NCBI GenBank assembly: GCA_963757335.1
Contig: CAVWRJ010000010.1
Span: 1-64,000 of the forward strand
Direction of reading: 5' to 3'
Length of the DNA: 64,000 bases
From: DASQPA01 sp963757335
Lineage (GTDB): Bacteria; Acidobacteriota; Thermoanaerobaculia; Multivoradales; UBA5704
Within the stretch, counting starts at the first letter, position 1; each line of letters begins with the position of its first letter. Below are positions 48,670 through 57,825 of the stretch, in pieces. Under the pieces are notes generated by a model that worked only from the letters and a program-made list of their open reading frames with translations, was not told where the DNA came from and did not search any database. A program made the translations under genes and the position numbers.

Positions 48670-49890
48670 TCAACAGGGCGCCGGCTGCAGCCTCTCGCTC
48701 TCCAGGCTCTCCACCTTGACGCCCGCGGCTTCCACCCCGGAGAGCGCCTGGTCGAGGTCGGCCAGGAGGTCGTCCAGATCCTCGATCCCGACCGAGAGCC
48801 GGACCATCCCCTCGGTGATCCCCAGCCGGCGCCGGCGTTCGGGCTCGACCGAGGCGTGGGTCATCGTGGCGGGGTGGGAGATCAGGCTCTCGACGCCGCC
48901 CAGGCTCTCGGCGAGGGAGAAGACGCGCACCCGCTCGAGCACCGCCCGCGCAGCGGCCAGGCTCCCCATGTCGATCGAGATCATCGAGCCGAACCCCCGG
49001 GCCTGGCGCTTTTGAATCTCGTACCCCGGATGGTCGGGGAGCCCTGCGTAGAGCACCCGGCTCACCTTGGGATGGCCGTAGAGATAGCTCGCGATGGCGC
49101 GCGCGTTCGACTCGTGCCGTTCCATCCGTACGGCGAGAGTTTTGAGGCCGCGGAGCACGAGGAAGCACTCGAAGGGCGAGGGGACACCGCCCGAGCACTT
49201 CTGGGCGAAGAGGAAGGCTTCGGCGTGCTCCGGCCGGGACGACACCAGCATGCCATTCAAGACGTCGCTGTGGCCGTTCAGGAACTTGGTACCGGAGTGG
49301 ATGACGACGTCCGCCCCGAGCTCCAGCGGCCGCTGCAGGTAGGGCGAGAGGAAGGTGTTGTCCACCGCCACGATGGCACCCCGGGCATGGGCGATCTCGG
49401 AGATGGCCGCGATGTCGCTGATGTGCATCATGGGGTTGGTGGGGGTCTCCAGGAACACCATCCGGGTCTCGGCGGTTATGGCGGCGCGAACCGCCTCGGG
49501 GTTCGTCGCGTCGACCCAGGAGAAGCGCAGGCCGTAGCGTTCGAGGACCTTGTTGAAGAGGCGGTAGGTGCCGCCGTAGACGTCCTGGGACACGACGACG
49601 TGGTCGCCGGCGCTCAAGAGCGTCATGAGGGCCGAGATCGCGGCCATGCCGGAGGCGAAGGCATGCCCGGCGAGGCCGCCTTCGAGCGCCGCCACATTGG
49701 CCTCCAGGGCCTGGCGGGTCGGGTTGTCCGCCCGCGCGTACTCATAGCCCTTGTTCTCGCCGATGCCCTCCTGGACGTAGGTCGAGGTCTGGTAGATGGG
49801 GACGTTCACCGCTCCGGTCGTGGGGTCCGGCGGCTGGCCAGCATGGATGGCACGGGTGGAAAAACCTAGCTTTCGCGGATCGCCTTTCAC
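48670..49890 (-). CDS. Cystathionine gamma-synthase/lyase-type PLP enzyme
   Basis: A 406-residue Cys/Met metabolism PLP enzyme: LGFSTRAIHAGQPPDPTTGAV, YARADNPTRQALE, FASGMAAISAL, DNTFLSPYLQRP and the PLP-Lys motif IHSGTKFLNGHSD. Transsulfuration activity (cystathionine gamma-synthase, gamma-lyase or beta-lyase) cannot be separated by eye. The GTG start is preceded by a leader of about 135 nt from a strong promoter (50034-50062). It faces away from mtnA, itself a methionine-salvage gene. Confidence 0.92.
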   Translation of the reverse strand: MKGDPRKLGFSTRAIHAGQPPDPTTGAVNVPIYQTSTYVQEGIGENKGYEYARADNPTRQALEANVAALEGGLAGHAFASGMAAISALMTLLSAGDHVVVSQDVYGGTYRLFNKVLERYGLRFSWVDATNPEAVRAAITAETRMVFLETPTNPMMHISDIAAISEIAHARGAIVAVDNTFLSPYLQRPLELGADVVIHSGTKFLNGHSDVLNGMLVSSRPEHAEAFLFAQKCSGGVPSPFECFLVLRGLKTLAVRMERHESNARAIASYLYGHPKVSRVLYAGLPDHPGYEIQKRQARGFGSMISIDMGSLAAARAVLERVRVFSLAESLGGVESLISHPATMTHASVEPERRRRLGITEGMVRLSVGIEDLDDLLADLDQALSGVEAAGVKVESLESERLQPAPC

Positions 49891-50033
49891 TAGAAGTCCT
49901 TTCCTTTCCCAAGAACCGTCGCGCTTCGACGTACCGGAGAATAGCGGCCGGAGGTGAAGCGGTCAGTCGCAAATGGGTCACAGGAGGCGGGATCGCCTCG
50001 AAAACCCGCAACGGCTTCGTTTCAGCTAGAGGC

Positions 50034-50062
50034 ATTATAGTCTGAGAGCGAACAGTTGTAAA
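50034..50062 (-). promoter_or_regulatory. Strong sigma-70-type promoter for the Cys/Met enzyme gene
   Basis: On the minus strand TTTACA (50057-50062) and a perfect TATAAT (50034-50039) are 17 bp apart. The start would be near 50027, giving a leader of about 135 nt with a GCGGG/CCCGC hairpin. No known SAM or SAH riboswitch pattern was recognised in it. Confidence 0.75.
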
Positions 50063-50138
50063 CCTGAGTTGTCGACACCGGACACCGACGGCACCGATCG
50101 ATCGGCGACCGGCGCCCTCTTGGTTAAGATACGGAGTC

Positions 50139-51245
50139 ATGACCGTCCAGGCCGATGCGCCCCATCCGGATTCTCTCTCCCCCCTGCGCTGGAGCCCGTT
50201 GGGGCTCGAGCTGCTCGATCAGACCCGCCTGCCTGGCGAGGAGGTCTGGTTCGTCTGCGAGCGCCCCGAGCAGGTGGCCGACGCCATCCGGCGGCTCGCG
50301 GTCCGCGGTGCTCCGGCGATCGGGGTGGCGGCGGCGTACGGCCTGGTGCTCGGCCTGCGCAACCTTGGCGAGACCGCCGAGCCGGCCCTCCTCGACTGCC
50401 GCTTCGAAGAGGTTCTGGCCCTCCTCGCGGCCACCCGGCCCACGGCGGTCAACCTGCGCTGGGCGCTCGCCCAGGGGCGCCGGGTGTTCGCGGCGAGCCG
50501 CGCCGACGGGTCGACCCTCTCGGCCAGCTCGGCGACCGCGGCGCTCCTCGCCTGGGCTCAGGCTCTCCATGCCGAGGACATCGCGATCAACCGCCGCATG
50601 GGCGAGCACGGCGCCCGGCTCTTCATCGCCGGCGACCGGGTGCTCACCCACTGCAATGCGGGTGCCCTGGCGACCGCCGGTTATGGCACCGCGCTCGGGG
50701 TGATCCAGTCCTCGTTCCGTCAGGGTCGGCTGGGGATGGTCTGGGTGGACGAGACCCGCCCCCTCCTCCAGGGTGCGCGCCTGACCGCCTGGGAGCTCCA
50801 GCGCCTGGGCATCCCCTTCCGGCTGGTCACCGATTCGAGCGCCGGGGCGCTCATGGCCCGCGGCCTCGTCGACCGGATCGTCGTCGGGGCCGACCGCATC
50901 GCCGCCAACGGCGACACGGCCAACAAGATCGGCACCTACACGGTAGCGGTCCTCGCCGAGCGTCACGGCATCCCGTTCTACATCGCCGCTCCCCTGTCGA
51001 CGATCGACCGTGACACCCCGACCGGCGCCGAGATCCCCATCGAGGAGCGCGAGGCGAGCGAAGTGACCGAGCTCCTGGGCAATCCCATCGCCCCGGCCGA
51101 GTCCGCGGCCCTCAACTTCGCCTTCGACGTCACTCCGCACGGGCTGATCGCCGGCATCATCACCGAGGTGGGAGTCCTGACGCCCCCCTACAGGGAAAGC
51201 ATCGACAGCGCCTTCGCAGCGCGTGAGAGGGGGGCGGAGTTGTAG
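50139..51245 (+). CDS. mtnA: S-methyl-5-thioribose-1-phosphate isomerase
   Basis: A 368-residue MtnA of the methionine salvage pathway: IRRLAVRGAPAIGVAAAYG, LTHCNAGALATAGYGTALG (catalytic Cys), WVDETRPLLQGARLTAWEL, VVGADRIAANGDTANKIGTY (catalytic Asp). The start is 8 nt after TAAGAT (50125-50130), so probably leaderless. Confidence 0.95.
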   Translation: MTVQADAPHPDSLSPLRWSPLGLELLDQTRLPGEEVWFVCERPEQVADAIRRLAVRGAPAIGVAAAYGLVLGLRNLGETAEPALLDCRFEEVLALLAATRPTAVNLRWALAQGRRVFAASRADGSTLSASSATAALLAWAQALHAEDIAINRRMGEHGARLFIAGDRVLTHCNAGALATAGYGTALGVIQSSFRQGRLGMVWVDETRPLLQGARLTAWELQRLGIPFRLVTDSSAGALMARGLVDRIVVGADRIAANGDTANKIGTYTVAVLAERHGIPFYIAAPLSTIDRDTPTGAEIPIEEREASEVTELLGNPIAPAESAALNFAFDVTPHGLIAGIITEVGVLTPPYRESIDSAFAARERGAEL

Positions 51246-51273
51246 GAGCGGGATTCTAGAACGGATGGCAGAT

Positions 51274-51628
51274 TGGTGGAGGCGGTGGGAGTCGAACCCA
51301 CGTCCGAGAAACGCGTCGAGGAAGTGTTTACGTGCGTTTTCTTCCATTTGAATCTCGCCGTGCGCGCTTCGGAGGAAGGTGCCTCACGCGCCAGCCAGCC
51401 CTGCTGTTTGTATCCAGATTCGGCGCAAGGCGCCCGAACCCTTAGGCCCGCTTAAAGTTGCGCCCGGGCAGCAGTGGCGAGCCACGCCCCTGACCGGACG
51501 TCACGACCTAGTTCTTAGGCCGCGAGAGCGAAGTTATCGTTCGCAGTTATTCTGTCCGTTTAACGAGCAGACACTCGACACGAAGCTCCCCCACCGCAGT
51601 TGTTCCCCGTCGAAACCGGTACGCCCCC
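51274..51628 (-). ncRNA. ssrA: Transfer-messenger RNA
   Basis: A 355-nt tmRNA on the minus strand. The 5' end GGGGGCGTACCGGTTTCGAC pairs with the 3' CGCCTCC before CCA. The T-arm is GGGTTCGACTCCC. The tag frame reads ANDNFALAA then TAA (around 51520-51545). It rescues stalled ribosomes and tags proteins for ClpXP and others. Confidence 0.98.
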
Positions 51629-51694
51629 ATTTGCCAAAGAACCGTGTGCTGCAGCCAGGAGTATAAACCAGGCGGCCCGTCCCGGGATTCCCGC

Positions 51695-52165
51695 TCAGGG
51701 GACGATCGCCGCAGGCTCCTCCTGGCCGGCGCCGGCGGAGATCGCCGAGACCATCTCCAGGAACTCCTCCGGGCCGCTCACCCGCAGCCGCGAGAGGACG
51801 AGAAACCAGGCGCCGAGGGCGAGCACGATCCCCAGGGGAGCGAGGTGGAGGAGCGGCGGATAGAGCGGCCAGAGGACGAGGGTGAGGCCGCCCAGCCCGC
51901 CGAGGACCAAAAAGGCGATGGGGCCGGGCTGGAGGTTGTACTCACTGCGCTCGACCCGGAGCGAGAGGCGCGAGCCGCCGGGGAGCGGCTCGGCCGCGAG
52001 CTCCCCCTCCATCCAGCCCTGGCGGAGACCGGCGGTCACCGGCAGGCGGAGTCGGCGCCCGCCGGTCGCCGGTACGAGCTCGGCGCCCCAGTCGGCGGCG
52101 GCCCGGGCTGCCGCCGCCAGGGCCGTCTGCGGCTCGCAGACCAGCTCGATCGCGTGCTCTTCCAT
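51695..52165 (-). CDS. Hypothetical membrane protein
   Basis: A 156-residue protein with a soluble N-terminal part (about 1-80) and two membrane helices (about 84-125, PIAFLVLGGLGGLTLVLWPL and APLGIVLALGAWFLVLSRL). No family is recognised. It is 20 bp downstream of the dusB stop on the same strand and may be co-transcribed. Confidence 0.6.
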   Translation of the reverse strand: MEEHAIELVCEPQTALAAAARAAADWGAELVPATGGRRLRLPVTAGLRQGWMEGELAAEPLPGGSRLSLRVERSEYNLQPGPIAFLVLGGLGGLTLVLWPLYPPLLHLAPLGIVLALGAWFLVLSRLRVSGPEEFLEMVSAISAGAGQEEPAAIVP

Positions 52166-52185
52166 CTCTGGGGTCAGGCGTGGGG

Positions 52186-53166
52186 TCAGGCGGCCTCGAC
52201 CAGGACTTCGGCGAAGAAGGCCTCGACGGTGGCGAGGAAGCTAGGAACGTCGGGGATCTGCTGGATGCCCTGGCGCAGACGCCTGCCGTTGGGCAGGCCG
52301 TGGGTATACCAGCCGGTGAACTTGCGCAGCTTGTGGAGGGCGTACTTGCCGTGCTCGCGCTCGGCCACCATGCGGAAGTGGCTGAGGATGAGATCGCGCC
52401 GGTCCTCTAAGGTGGGCTCCGGCGTGGCGCCCGCGGAGAGGCGAGCGGCGATCTGGCGAAAGAGCCAGGGGTTGATGGTGGCGCCGCGGCCCACCATCAC
52501 GCCGTCGCAACCGGTCTCGGCCATCATCCGCAGGGCGTCCTCGGGGCAGCGGACGTCACCGTTGCCGATCACCGGGATCGCCAGGGTCTCCTTCAAGCGG
52601 GCGAGGTGGGTCCAGTCGGCCTCGCCGGAGAACATCTGGCGCGCCGTCCGGGCGTGCATGGCGACCGCGGCGACCCCGTTGGCCTCGCACATCCGACCGA
52701 GATCCAGGTAGTTGCGGCGCTTCTCGTCCAGGCCGAGCCGGAACTTGACGGTGAAGGGGATCGAGATCGCCCGGCGCACCGAGCGGACGATCTCCTCGGC
52801 GAGATCGAGGTCCCCCATCAGGGCGGCACCGGCGCAGCCCTTGAGCACCTTGTTGGCCGGGCATCCCATGTTGATGTCGCAGATGTCGGCCCCCAGCTGC
52901 TCGACGACCCGCGCCGCTTCGGCCATGGTGGCGGCGTCGGAGCCGTAGATCTGGATCGCCAGGGGGCGCTCCTCGTCTGAGAAGTACATCAGCTCGCGGG
53001 TGCGGTCGTTCCCCGAGACGATGGCCTTCGAGGAGATGAACTCCATGGTGACCACCCCCACGCCGCCGATCCGCCGCACGATGAGGCGGAAGTCGCGGTC
53101 GGTCACCCCGGCCATGGGGGCGAGCCAGAGGGGCGGGTCGACGGGGATGGTTCCGATCTTCACCAT
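52186..53166 (-). CDS. dusB: tRNA-dihydrouridine synthase DusB-type
   Basis: A 326-residue FMN enzyme reducing uridines in tRNA: LAPMAGVTDRDFRLIVRR, QIYGSDAATMAEAARVVE, DINMGCPANKVLKGCAGAAL (catalytic Cys), HARTARQMFSGEADW and GNGDVRCPEDALRMM. Subtype by overall look is DusB. The ATG is 9 nt from a minus-strand TAGAAT (53176-53181). Confidence 0.95.
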   Translation of the reverse strand: MVKIGTIPVDPPLWLAPMAGVTDRDFRLIVRRIGGVGVVTMEFISSKAIVSGNDRTRELMYFSDEERPLAIQIYGSDAATMAEAARVVEQLGADICDINMGCPANKVLKGCAGAALMGDLDLAEEIVRSVRRAISIPFTVKFRLGLDEKRRNYLDLGRMCEANGVAAVAMHARTARQMFSGEADWTHLARLKETLAIPVIGNGDVRCPEDALRMMAETGCDGVMVGRGATINPWLFRQIAARLSAGATPEPTLEDRRDLILSHFRMVAEREHGKYALHKLRKFTGWYTHGLPNGRRLRQGIQQIPDVPSFLATVEAFFAEVLVEAA

Positions 53167-53205
53167 GACAGCGGTATTCTAACCCGCCCGGGCGAAGCGC
53201 CTATT

Positions 53206-53460
53206 TCAGGCGCGGACCGAGCGGCCGAGCAGGTAGGTGAGGAGCGCCCCCAGGGCCGCCCACTGGAGGCCGCCCAGGAGCACGCTCGCGGCGAGGAGTG
53301 TGCCGCCGGTCCGCTGGACGAAGGCGAGCGAGGTGGGAAAATCCATCCAGGCGAGGATGTTCCCGCGCCCGAACCGGCCCCAGGTCGACCAGGCGAGGAG
53401 GGCGATCGCGGCGTGCAGGCAGAAGGCCAGGACGGCGGTGTGGCGCACCGCCCGCCGCAT
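53206..53460 (-). CDS. Small hypothetical membrane protein
   Basis: 84 residues with two hydrophobic helices (TAVLAFCLHAAIALLAWSTW and LLAASVLLGGLQWAALGALL) and short charged ends. No family recognised. It is divergent from bshC, with an intergenic region of 123 bp. The hydrophobic pattern supports a real gene, but no Shine-Dalgarno was verified. Confidence 0.5.
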   Translation of the reverse strand: MRRAVRHTAVLAFCLHAAIALLAWSTWGRFGRGNILAWMDFPTSLAFVQRTGGTLLAASVLLGGLQWAALGALLTYLLGRSVRA

Positions 53461-53583
53461 GGGAGCGCTCAAGAGCAGCCTCGGGGTTGCATCCTGCCAA
53501 GCATACCTCGGGGCCAACCCGCCCCGCGGGATATCATCCGCCCCGTGGCCACCTATAACGAAGGTTCCGGCGAAAGGAATCCC

Positions 53584-55266
53584 ATGACCCGGATGGCGTC
53601 CGGCCCATCCCCAACGCTCGCCAGCCGGCCTGACCTGTCCGCGACCCTGGCCGTCGACCTGGCGGCGCTCGGGCTGCTGCCGCCCCTGCCTTCCGCCTAC
53701 CTCGCCGGGCGCGATCTCGACCTGCTCGCCCCGCTGCGTTTCCTCTCTCCAGGGGAGCTGCCAGCGACTCCCGCGGCTCCCGCGACTCCGATGCCTGACG
53801 GCCGCCGTGAGCTCGCCCAGGCCCTGGGGATCGCCAATCGTGGCTACGGTCACCCCGCGGCGGACGAGCTGGCGCGCCGGCTCGCCGATCCGGCCACCCG
53901 GGTCGTCGTCACGGGCCAGCAGCCGGGGCTCTTCGGGGGACCGCTCTACGCCTTTTCGAAGATGGTCGCCGCGGCACGCTGGGCGGCGGCGCTCGAGGCG
54001 GCCGGGGAGCCGGCGGTCGCCGTCTTCTGGGTGGCCACCGAGGATCACGACTATGCCGAGGTCGCCTCGACCGCGGTCCTCACCTCCGAGGGGCCGCGCG
54101 CCTTCGACCTGGGACCCGATCCCGAGCCCCTCGTGCCGGTGGGGATGCGGACCCTCGGGCCCGAGGTCGCCCGGGTACTGGAAGCCCTGGCCGCGGCGTT
54201 CCCCGGCGAGCTCCATGCCGAATGGTTCGCCATCCTCGGGCGCTGGTACCGCCCCGACGCCCGCTTCGGCGAGGCCTTCTGCCGCCTGCTCGCCCACCTG
54301 CTCGGTCCGCGATGTCCCCTCCTCCTGGATGCCATGCACCCGGCGCTCAAGGCGGCGGAGCGCCCGTTCTTGCGGCGGCTGGTCGAACGCCGGCACGAGG
54401 TCGAGGCCGCTTCGGCGGCGCGGGACGCCGAGATCGAGCGCCGGGGTTACCCTCTCCAGGTGAGCCCGCAGCGCGGTCTTAGCCCCCTCTTCCTCTTTCA
54501 GCGCGGCCAGCGGCGGCGGATCGAGTGGCGGGGCGACGACGGGTTCGCCCTCCGCGGCAGTCACGAGGGGGGAGGCTCGGTCGCCGAGCTGCTGCGTACG
54601 ATCGACGAGAACCCCGGGGTCATCTCGCCCGGGGTGCTCGCCCGGCCGGCGCTCCAGGACGCCGTCCTCGGCACCTGTCTCCAGGTGCTCGGCCCGGGCG
54701 AGGTCTCCTACATGGCGCAGGTGGCACCCGTCTACCCTCTGCTCGACGTGCCCGCGCCGACCGTCGCTCTCCGCCCCCAGGCGATCGTTCTGGAGGCGAA
54801 GCAGATCGCGCGCCTGGCGGAGTCCGGCCTGACCCTCAGCGACCTCCTCGGTTCCCGCCAGGAGTTGGACCGGGCGCGCGGCACCCGGGCCGGCGGCGAC
54901 TTCGTGGCGCCGGTACGCCAGGAGATCGAGGCCGCGTTCGCCACCCTTCGCGGCCCGGCCCTGGGGCTCGACCCTGACCTCGCGCGCCCTTGGGAGAAGA
55001 CGCGAGAGCAGATCCTCCGCGCCCTGGATCTCTTCGCCGACAAGGCGATCGCCACCGCTGCCCGGCGCGACGAGGTGGCGAGCCGCCGGGTCGAGCAGCT
55101 CCGTGATGCCTGCCTGCCCTTCGGCAAGCTCCAGGAGCGAGCGATCTCGACCGCCTACTTCGGCGACCGCTTCGGGCCCCGCCTCGCCGAGAGCTTCTGG
55201 GAGCAGATGGAGCTCGATCCGGTCCACCTGCAAGTGATCTCGCCAGACCGGAAGGAGGGGGTATGA
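53584..55266 (+). CDS. bshC: Bacillithiol biosynthesis cysteine-adding enzyme BshC
   Basis: A 560-residue BshC: RVVVTGQQPGLFGGPLYAFSK (nucleotide-binding-like loop), AVFWVATEDHDYAEV, PGVISPGVLARPALQDAVLG and GEVSYMAQVAPVYPLL are all typical. It joins Cys to GlcN-malate as the last step. The ATG at 53584 has AAGGA 6-7 nt before. A TATCAT shortly before a GTG at 53545 is an alternative leaderless start. It overlaps bshB1 (ATGA). Confidence 0.95.
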   Translation: MTRMASGPSPTLASRPDLSATLAVDLAALGLLPPLPSAYLAGRDLDLLAPLRFLSPGELPATPAAPATPMPDGRRELAQALGIANRGYGHPAADELARRLADPATRVVVTGQQPGLFGGPLYAFSKMVAAARWAAALEAAGEPAVAVFWVATEDHDYAEVASTAVLTSEGPRAFDLGPDPEPLVPVGMRTLGPEVARVLEALAAAFPGELHAEWFAILGRWYRPDARFGEAFCRLLAHLLGPRCPLLLDAMHPALKAAERPFLRRLVERRHEVEAASAARDAEIERRGYPLQVSPQRGLSPLFLFQRGQRRRIEWRGDDGFALRGSHEGGGSVAELLRTIDENPGVISPGVLARPALQDAVLGTCLQVLGPGEVSYMAQVAPVYPLLDVPAPTVALRPQAIVLEAKQIARLAESGLTLSDLLGSRQELDRARGTRAGGDFVAPVRQEIEAAFATLRGPALGLDPDLARPWEKTREQILRALDLFADKAIATAARRDEVASRRVEQLRDACLPFGKLQERAISTAYFGDRFGPRLAESFWEQMELDPVHLQVISPDRKEGV

Positions 55267-56005
55267 AGCTCGACGTCCTCGCGATTGGGGCCCATCCGGA
55301 CGACGTCGAGCTGGGGTGCGGTGGCACGGTCGCCCTCCTCGCGCGCCAGGGGCGCCGGGTCGGCATCCTCCACCTCACCCGGGGGGAGCGCGGCACCCGC
55401 GGTACCGCCGAGGAGCGCCTGGCCGAGGCCGAGCGGGCCGCCTTAGAGCTGGGCGCCGTCGACCTCGCCTTTTTAGACGCTGGCGACGGCGGCCTGCGCA
55501 CCGGCCCCGCCGAGGAGGATGCCCTGATCGAGGTGCTGCGGACCTGGCGCCCGGAGCTGGTCCTGGGGCCCTCTCCCAGCGACCGCCATCCCGACCACGG
55601 CCGCGCCCACCGCCTGGTCGAGGCCGCCTGCTTCTACTCCGGCCTGGCGAACCGCGGGAAAGGTCCTGAGGCGCCCGAAGCTCATCGGCCGGCGGCCTAC
55701 TTCTCGTACATGCAGCACGACCCCTTCGAGCCCAGCTTCGTCGTCGACGTCACGTCGACCTGGGAGGCCAAGCGCCAGGCCCTCCGCGCCTACCGGAGCC
55801 AGCTTTACCAGCCAGGCGACCAGCCGGACGAGCGGCGCCCGAGCCGGTGACCAAGGTGTCGACGGAGGAGTTTTCGCTGATGATCGAGGGGCGGGCCCGC
55901 CACTTCGGATCGTTGATCGGCGCCACCTTCGGCGAGCCGTTCTGGAACCGCCTGCCGCTCGCCGTCTCCGATCCCTTTCTGCTTCTTCCCGGGGGGGTGC
56001 GATGA
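55263..56005 (+). CDS. bshB1: Bacillithiol biosynthesis deacetylase BshB1 (frameshifted as given)
   Basis: A PIG-L deacetylase that removes acetyl from GlcNAc-malate. Zinc motifs are IGAHPDDVELGCGG (His, Asp) and DRHPDHGRAHRL (His). The open frame stops at 55850, but the family-typical C-terminus (EEFSLMIEGRARHFGSLIGA, FGEPFWNRLPLAVSDPF) continues in another frame to 56005, where it would overlap the bshA ATG. A single indel between about 55805 and 55848 explains this. The length 743 bp is not a multiple of three. It may be a sequence error or a real mutation. Confidence 0.88.
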
Positions 56006-57126
56006 AGATCGGCATCAGCTGCTATCCGACCTACGGCGGTTCCGGGATCGTGGCGACCGAACTCGCCATGGCTTTGGCCGAGCAGGGCGACGAGGTGCAC
56101 GTCATCAGCTACGCCCTGCCCTCGCGGCTCACCTTCGTCACCCCGAAGCTCTTCTTCCACGAGGTGATCGTCCCCCGCTACCCGCTCTTCGAGTACCCGC
56201 CGTACCCGCTCGCCCTGGCAACCAAGATGGTCGAGGTCGCCCGCCACAGCGGTCTCGACGTCCTCCACGTCCACTACGCCATTCCCAACGCGGTTTCGGC
56301 GGTCCTGGCGCGCCAGATCCTCACTCCCCAGCCGCTCCCCGTGGTCACCACCCTCCACGGCACCGACGTCACCCTGGTGGGCAACGACCCGAGCTATCTC
56401 GAAACCACCCGCTACGGGATCGTCGAGAGCGACGCCGTGACCGCGGTTTCGGAGTCGCTCCGCCAGACGACCATCGAGCAGCTCGGGGTGTCGAGCCGGA
56501 TCGACGTCGTCCCCAACTTCATCGACCCCGAACGCTTCGAGCGGGCCAGGAACCTGCCCGGCGCCCGCCGCTGGGCGGGGTCCGGCGAGCGCGTCCTCGT
56601 CCACATCTCGAACTTCCGGCCGGTCAAGCGGGTGCTCGACGTGGTGGCGATCTTCGAGCAGGTCCACCGCACGGTGCCGAGCCGGCTGCTGATGGTGGGC
56701 GACGGCCCCGAGCGACCGAAGGTCGAGCAGTACTGCCGCGAGCACGGGATCTGCAACGCCATCACCTTCGTGGGGAGCCTGCCGCTCATCGAGGAGGTGC
56801 TGGTGGGGGCGGATCTCTTCCTCCTCCCCTCGGAGTCCGAGTCGTTCGGCCTGTCGGCCCTGGAGGCCATGGCCTGCGAGGTGCCGGTCATCGCGACGAC
56901 GGTCGGCGGGCTGCCCGAGGTCGTCACCGATGGCGAGACCGGTTACCTGCTGCCGGTGGGGGATGTGGCGGGGATGGCGGCCGCCGCGGTCAAGCTCCTG
57001 GGCGACGAGGACCTGCGGCAGCAGTTCGGTGTTGCCAGCCGGCGCCGTGCGGTCGAGGTTTTCAGCCAGGCAGCGGTCGTCGCCCGCTACCGCGAGATCT
57101 ACGAGCGGGTGGTTGTCGGCCGGTGA
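56002..57126 (+). CDS. bshA: N-acetyl-alpha-D-glucosaminyl L-malate synthase BshA
   Basis: A 374-residue GT4 glycosyltransferase starting MKIGISCYPTYGGSGIVATEL. It has VTTLHGTDVTLVG, ISNFRPVKRVLDV and the nucleotide-sugar motif LLPSESESFGLSALEAMAC. It joins UDP-GlcNAc and malate as the first bacillithiol step. The order bshC-bshB1-bshA with overlapping starts shows one unit with the full pathway. Confidence 0.96.
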   Translation: MKIGISCYPTYGGSGIVATELAMALAEQGDEVHVISYALPSRLTFVTPKLFFHEVIVPRYPLFEYPPYPLALATKMVEVARHSGLDVLHVHYAIPNAVSAVLARQILTPQPLPVVTTLHGTDVTLVGNDPSYLETTRYGIVESDAVTAVSESLRQTTIEQLGVSSRIDVVPNFIDPERFERARNLPGARRWAGSGERVLVHISNFRPVKRVLDVVAIFEQVHRTVPSRLLMVGDGPERPKVEQYCREHGICNAITFVGSLPLIEEVLVGADLFLLPSESESFGLSALEAMACEVPVIATTVGGLPEVVTDGETGYLLPVGDVAGMAAAAVKLLGDEDLRQQFGVASRRRAVEVFSQAAVVARYREIYERVVVGR

Positions 57127-57129
57127 GGT

Positions 57130-57250
57130 GGAGCTCGCTGCCGAGGAGTACGGTGGAGAGGTCCGCCTGGTGTTCGGGGTTCGCGGGGAGCGCGAGGCTG
57201 CCCTCCTCGAATCTCTGGCCGAACTGGGCGCAAACGTCATCCAGCTGTAA
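57130..57250 (+). pseudogene. Possible fragment of a YigZ/IMPACT C-terminal domain
   Basis: About 40 codons after bshA read VELAAEEYGGEVRLVFGVRG, then EREAALLESLAELGANVIQL. This resembles the DUF1949 tail of YigZ-like proteins (dYG..V.l.v....., L...L.elg..). There is no N-terminal UPF0029 domain, so it could be a decayed remnant or a short gene starting at GTG. Weak evidence. Confidence 0.35.
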
Positions 57251-57350
57251 CTTTATTCTCTAAAATCAGCCCCTTTGTTGTGCGGCTCGGCGAGCTTGGA
57301 TACACTGCTCGCCGAGGCCAGAATTTTGCATCCAAAGGAGAGGTTTCGCG

Positions 57351-57740
57351 ATGAGTGAACCGACAGCACCCTCTTATCCGCCGCCGCCACCGCCGAGCTA
57401 CACGCCGCCGCCCCCCGCCGGTACGAGCTCCAATCGCACCCTGATGCTCGTCCTGGCCTATCTCGGATTCCTCGCGGTCATCCCTCTGGTGGCCGAGAAG
57501 AACGACCGGGAAGTGCAGTGGCATGCCAAGAACGGCCTCGTCCTTTTCGTCGCCGAGCTCGCCGTGATGGTCGTTCTCGCAATGAGTCACCTCATCCCCG
57601 GCGTCGGCTGTCTGGCGTCGCTCATGTTTCCCCTTTTCGGCCTGGTGTTCACCGTCATCGCCATCCTCGGGATCTACAAGGCCGTCAACGGACAGCGCCT
57701 CGTCATCCCCGTCCTGAGCGATTTCGCCGACCGGTTCTGA
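57351..57740 (+). CDS. DUF4870 domain membrane protein
   Basis: A 129-residue protein with a Pro/Tyr-rich N-terminal tail (PPPPPPSYTPPPPAG). The DUF4870 fold follows with membrane segments LMLVLAYLGFLAVIPLV, GLVLFVAELAVMVVLAMSHL and LFGLVFTVIAILGIYKAV, and the REVQWHAKNGL motif between. Function unknown. GGAGAGG lies before the ATG. Confidence 0.85.
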   Translation: MSEPTAPSYPPPPPPSYTPPPPAGTSSNRTLMLVLAYLGFLAVIPLVAEKNDREVQWHAKNGLVLFVAELAVMVVLAMSHLIPGVGCLASLMFPLFGLVFTVIAILGIYKAVNGQRLVIPVLSDFADRF

Positions 57741-57825
57741 TCGATCGCCGGAAGGGTGGGTACGGCGGGGCCGCCGTCGGCTCCGCCACCCGCCAACCGG
57801 TTCTATTCAGAAAGAGAGGTCTGCG

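Noticed and set aside
49891..50033. SAM-I or SAH riboswitch before the Cys/Met enzyme
   Set aside because: A GAAAC-like stretch is present but the kink-turn, pseudoknot and conserved core of SAM-I or the SAH motif are not seen.
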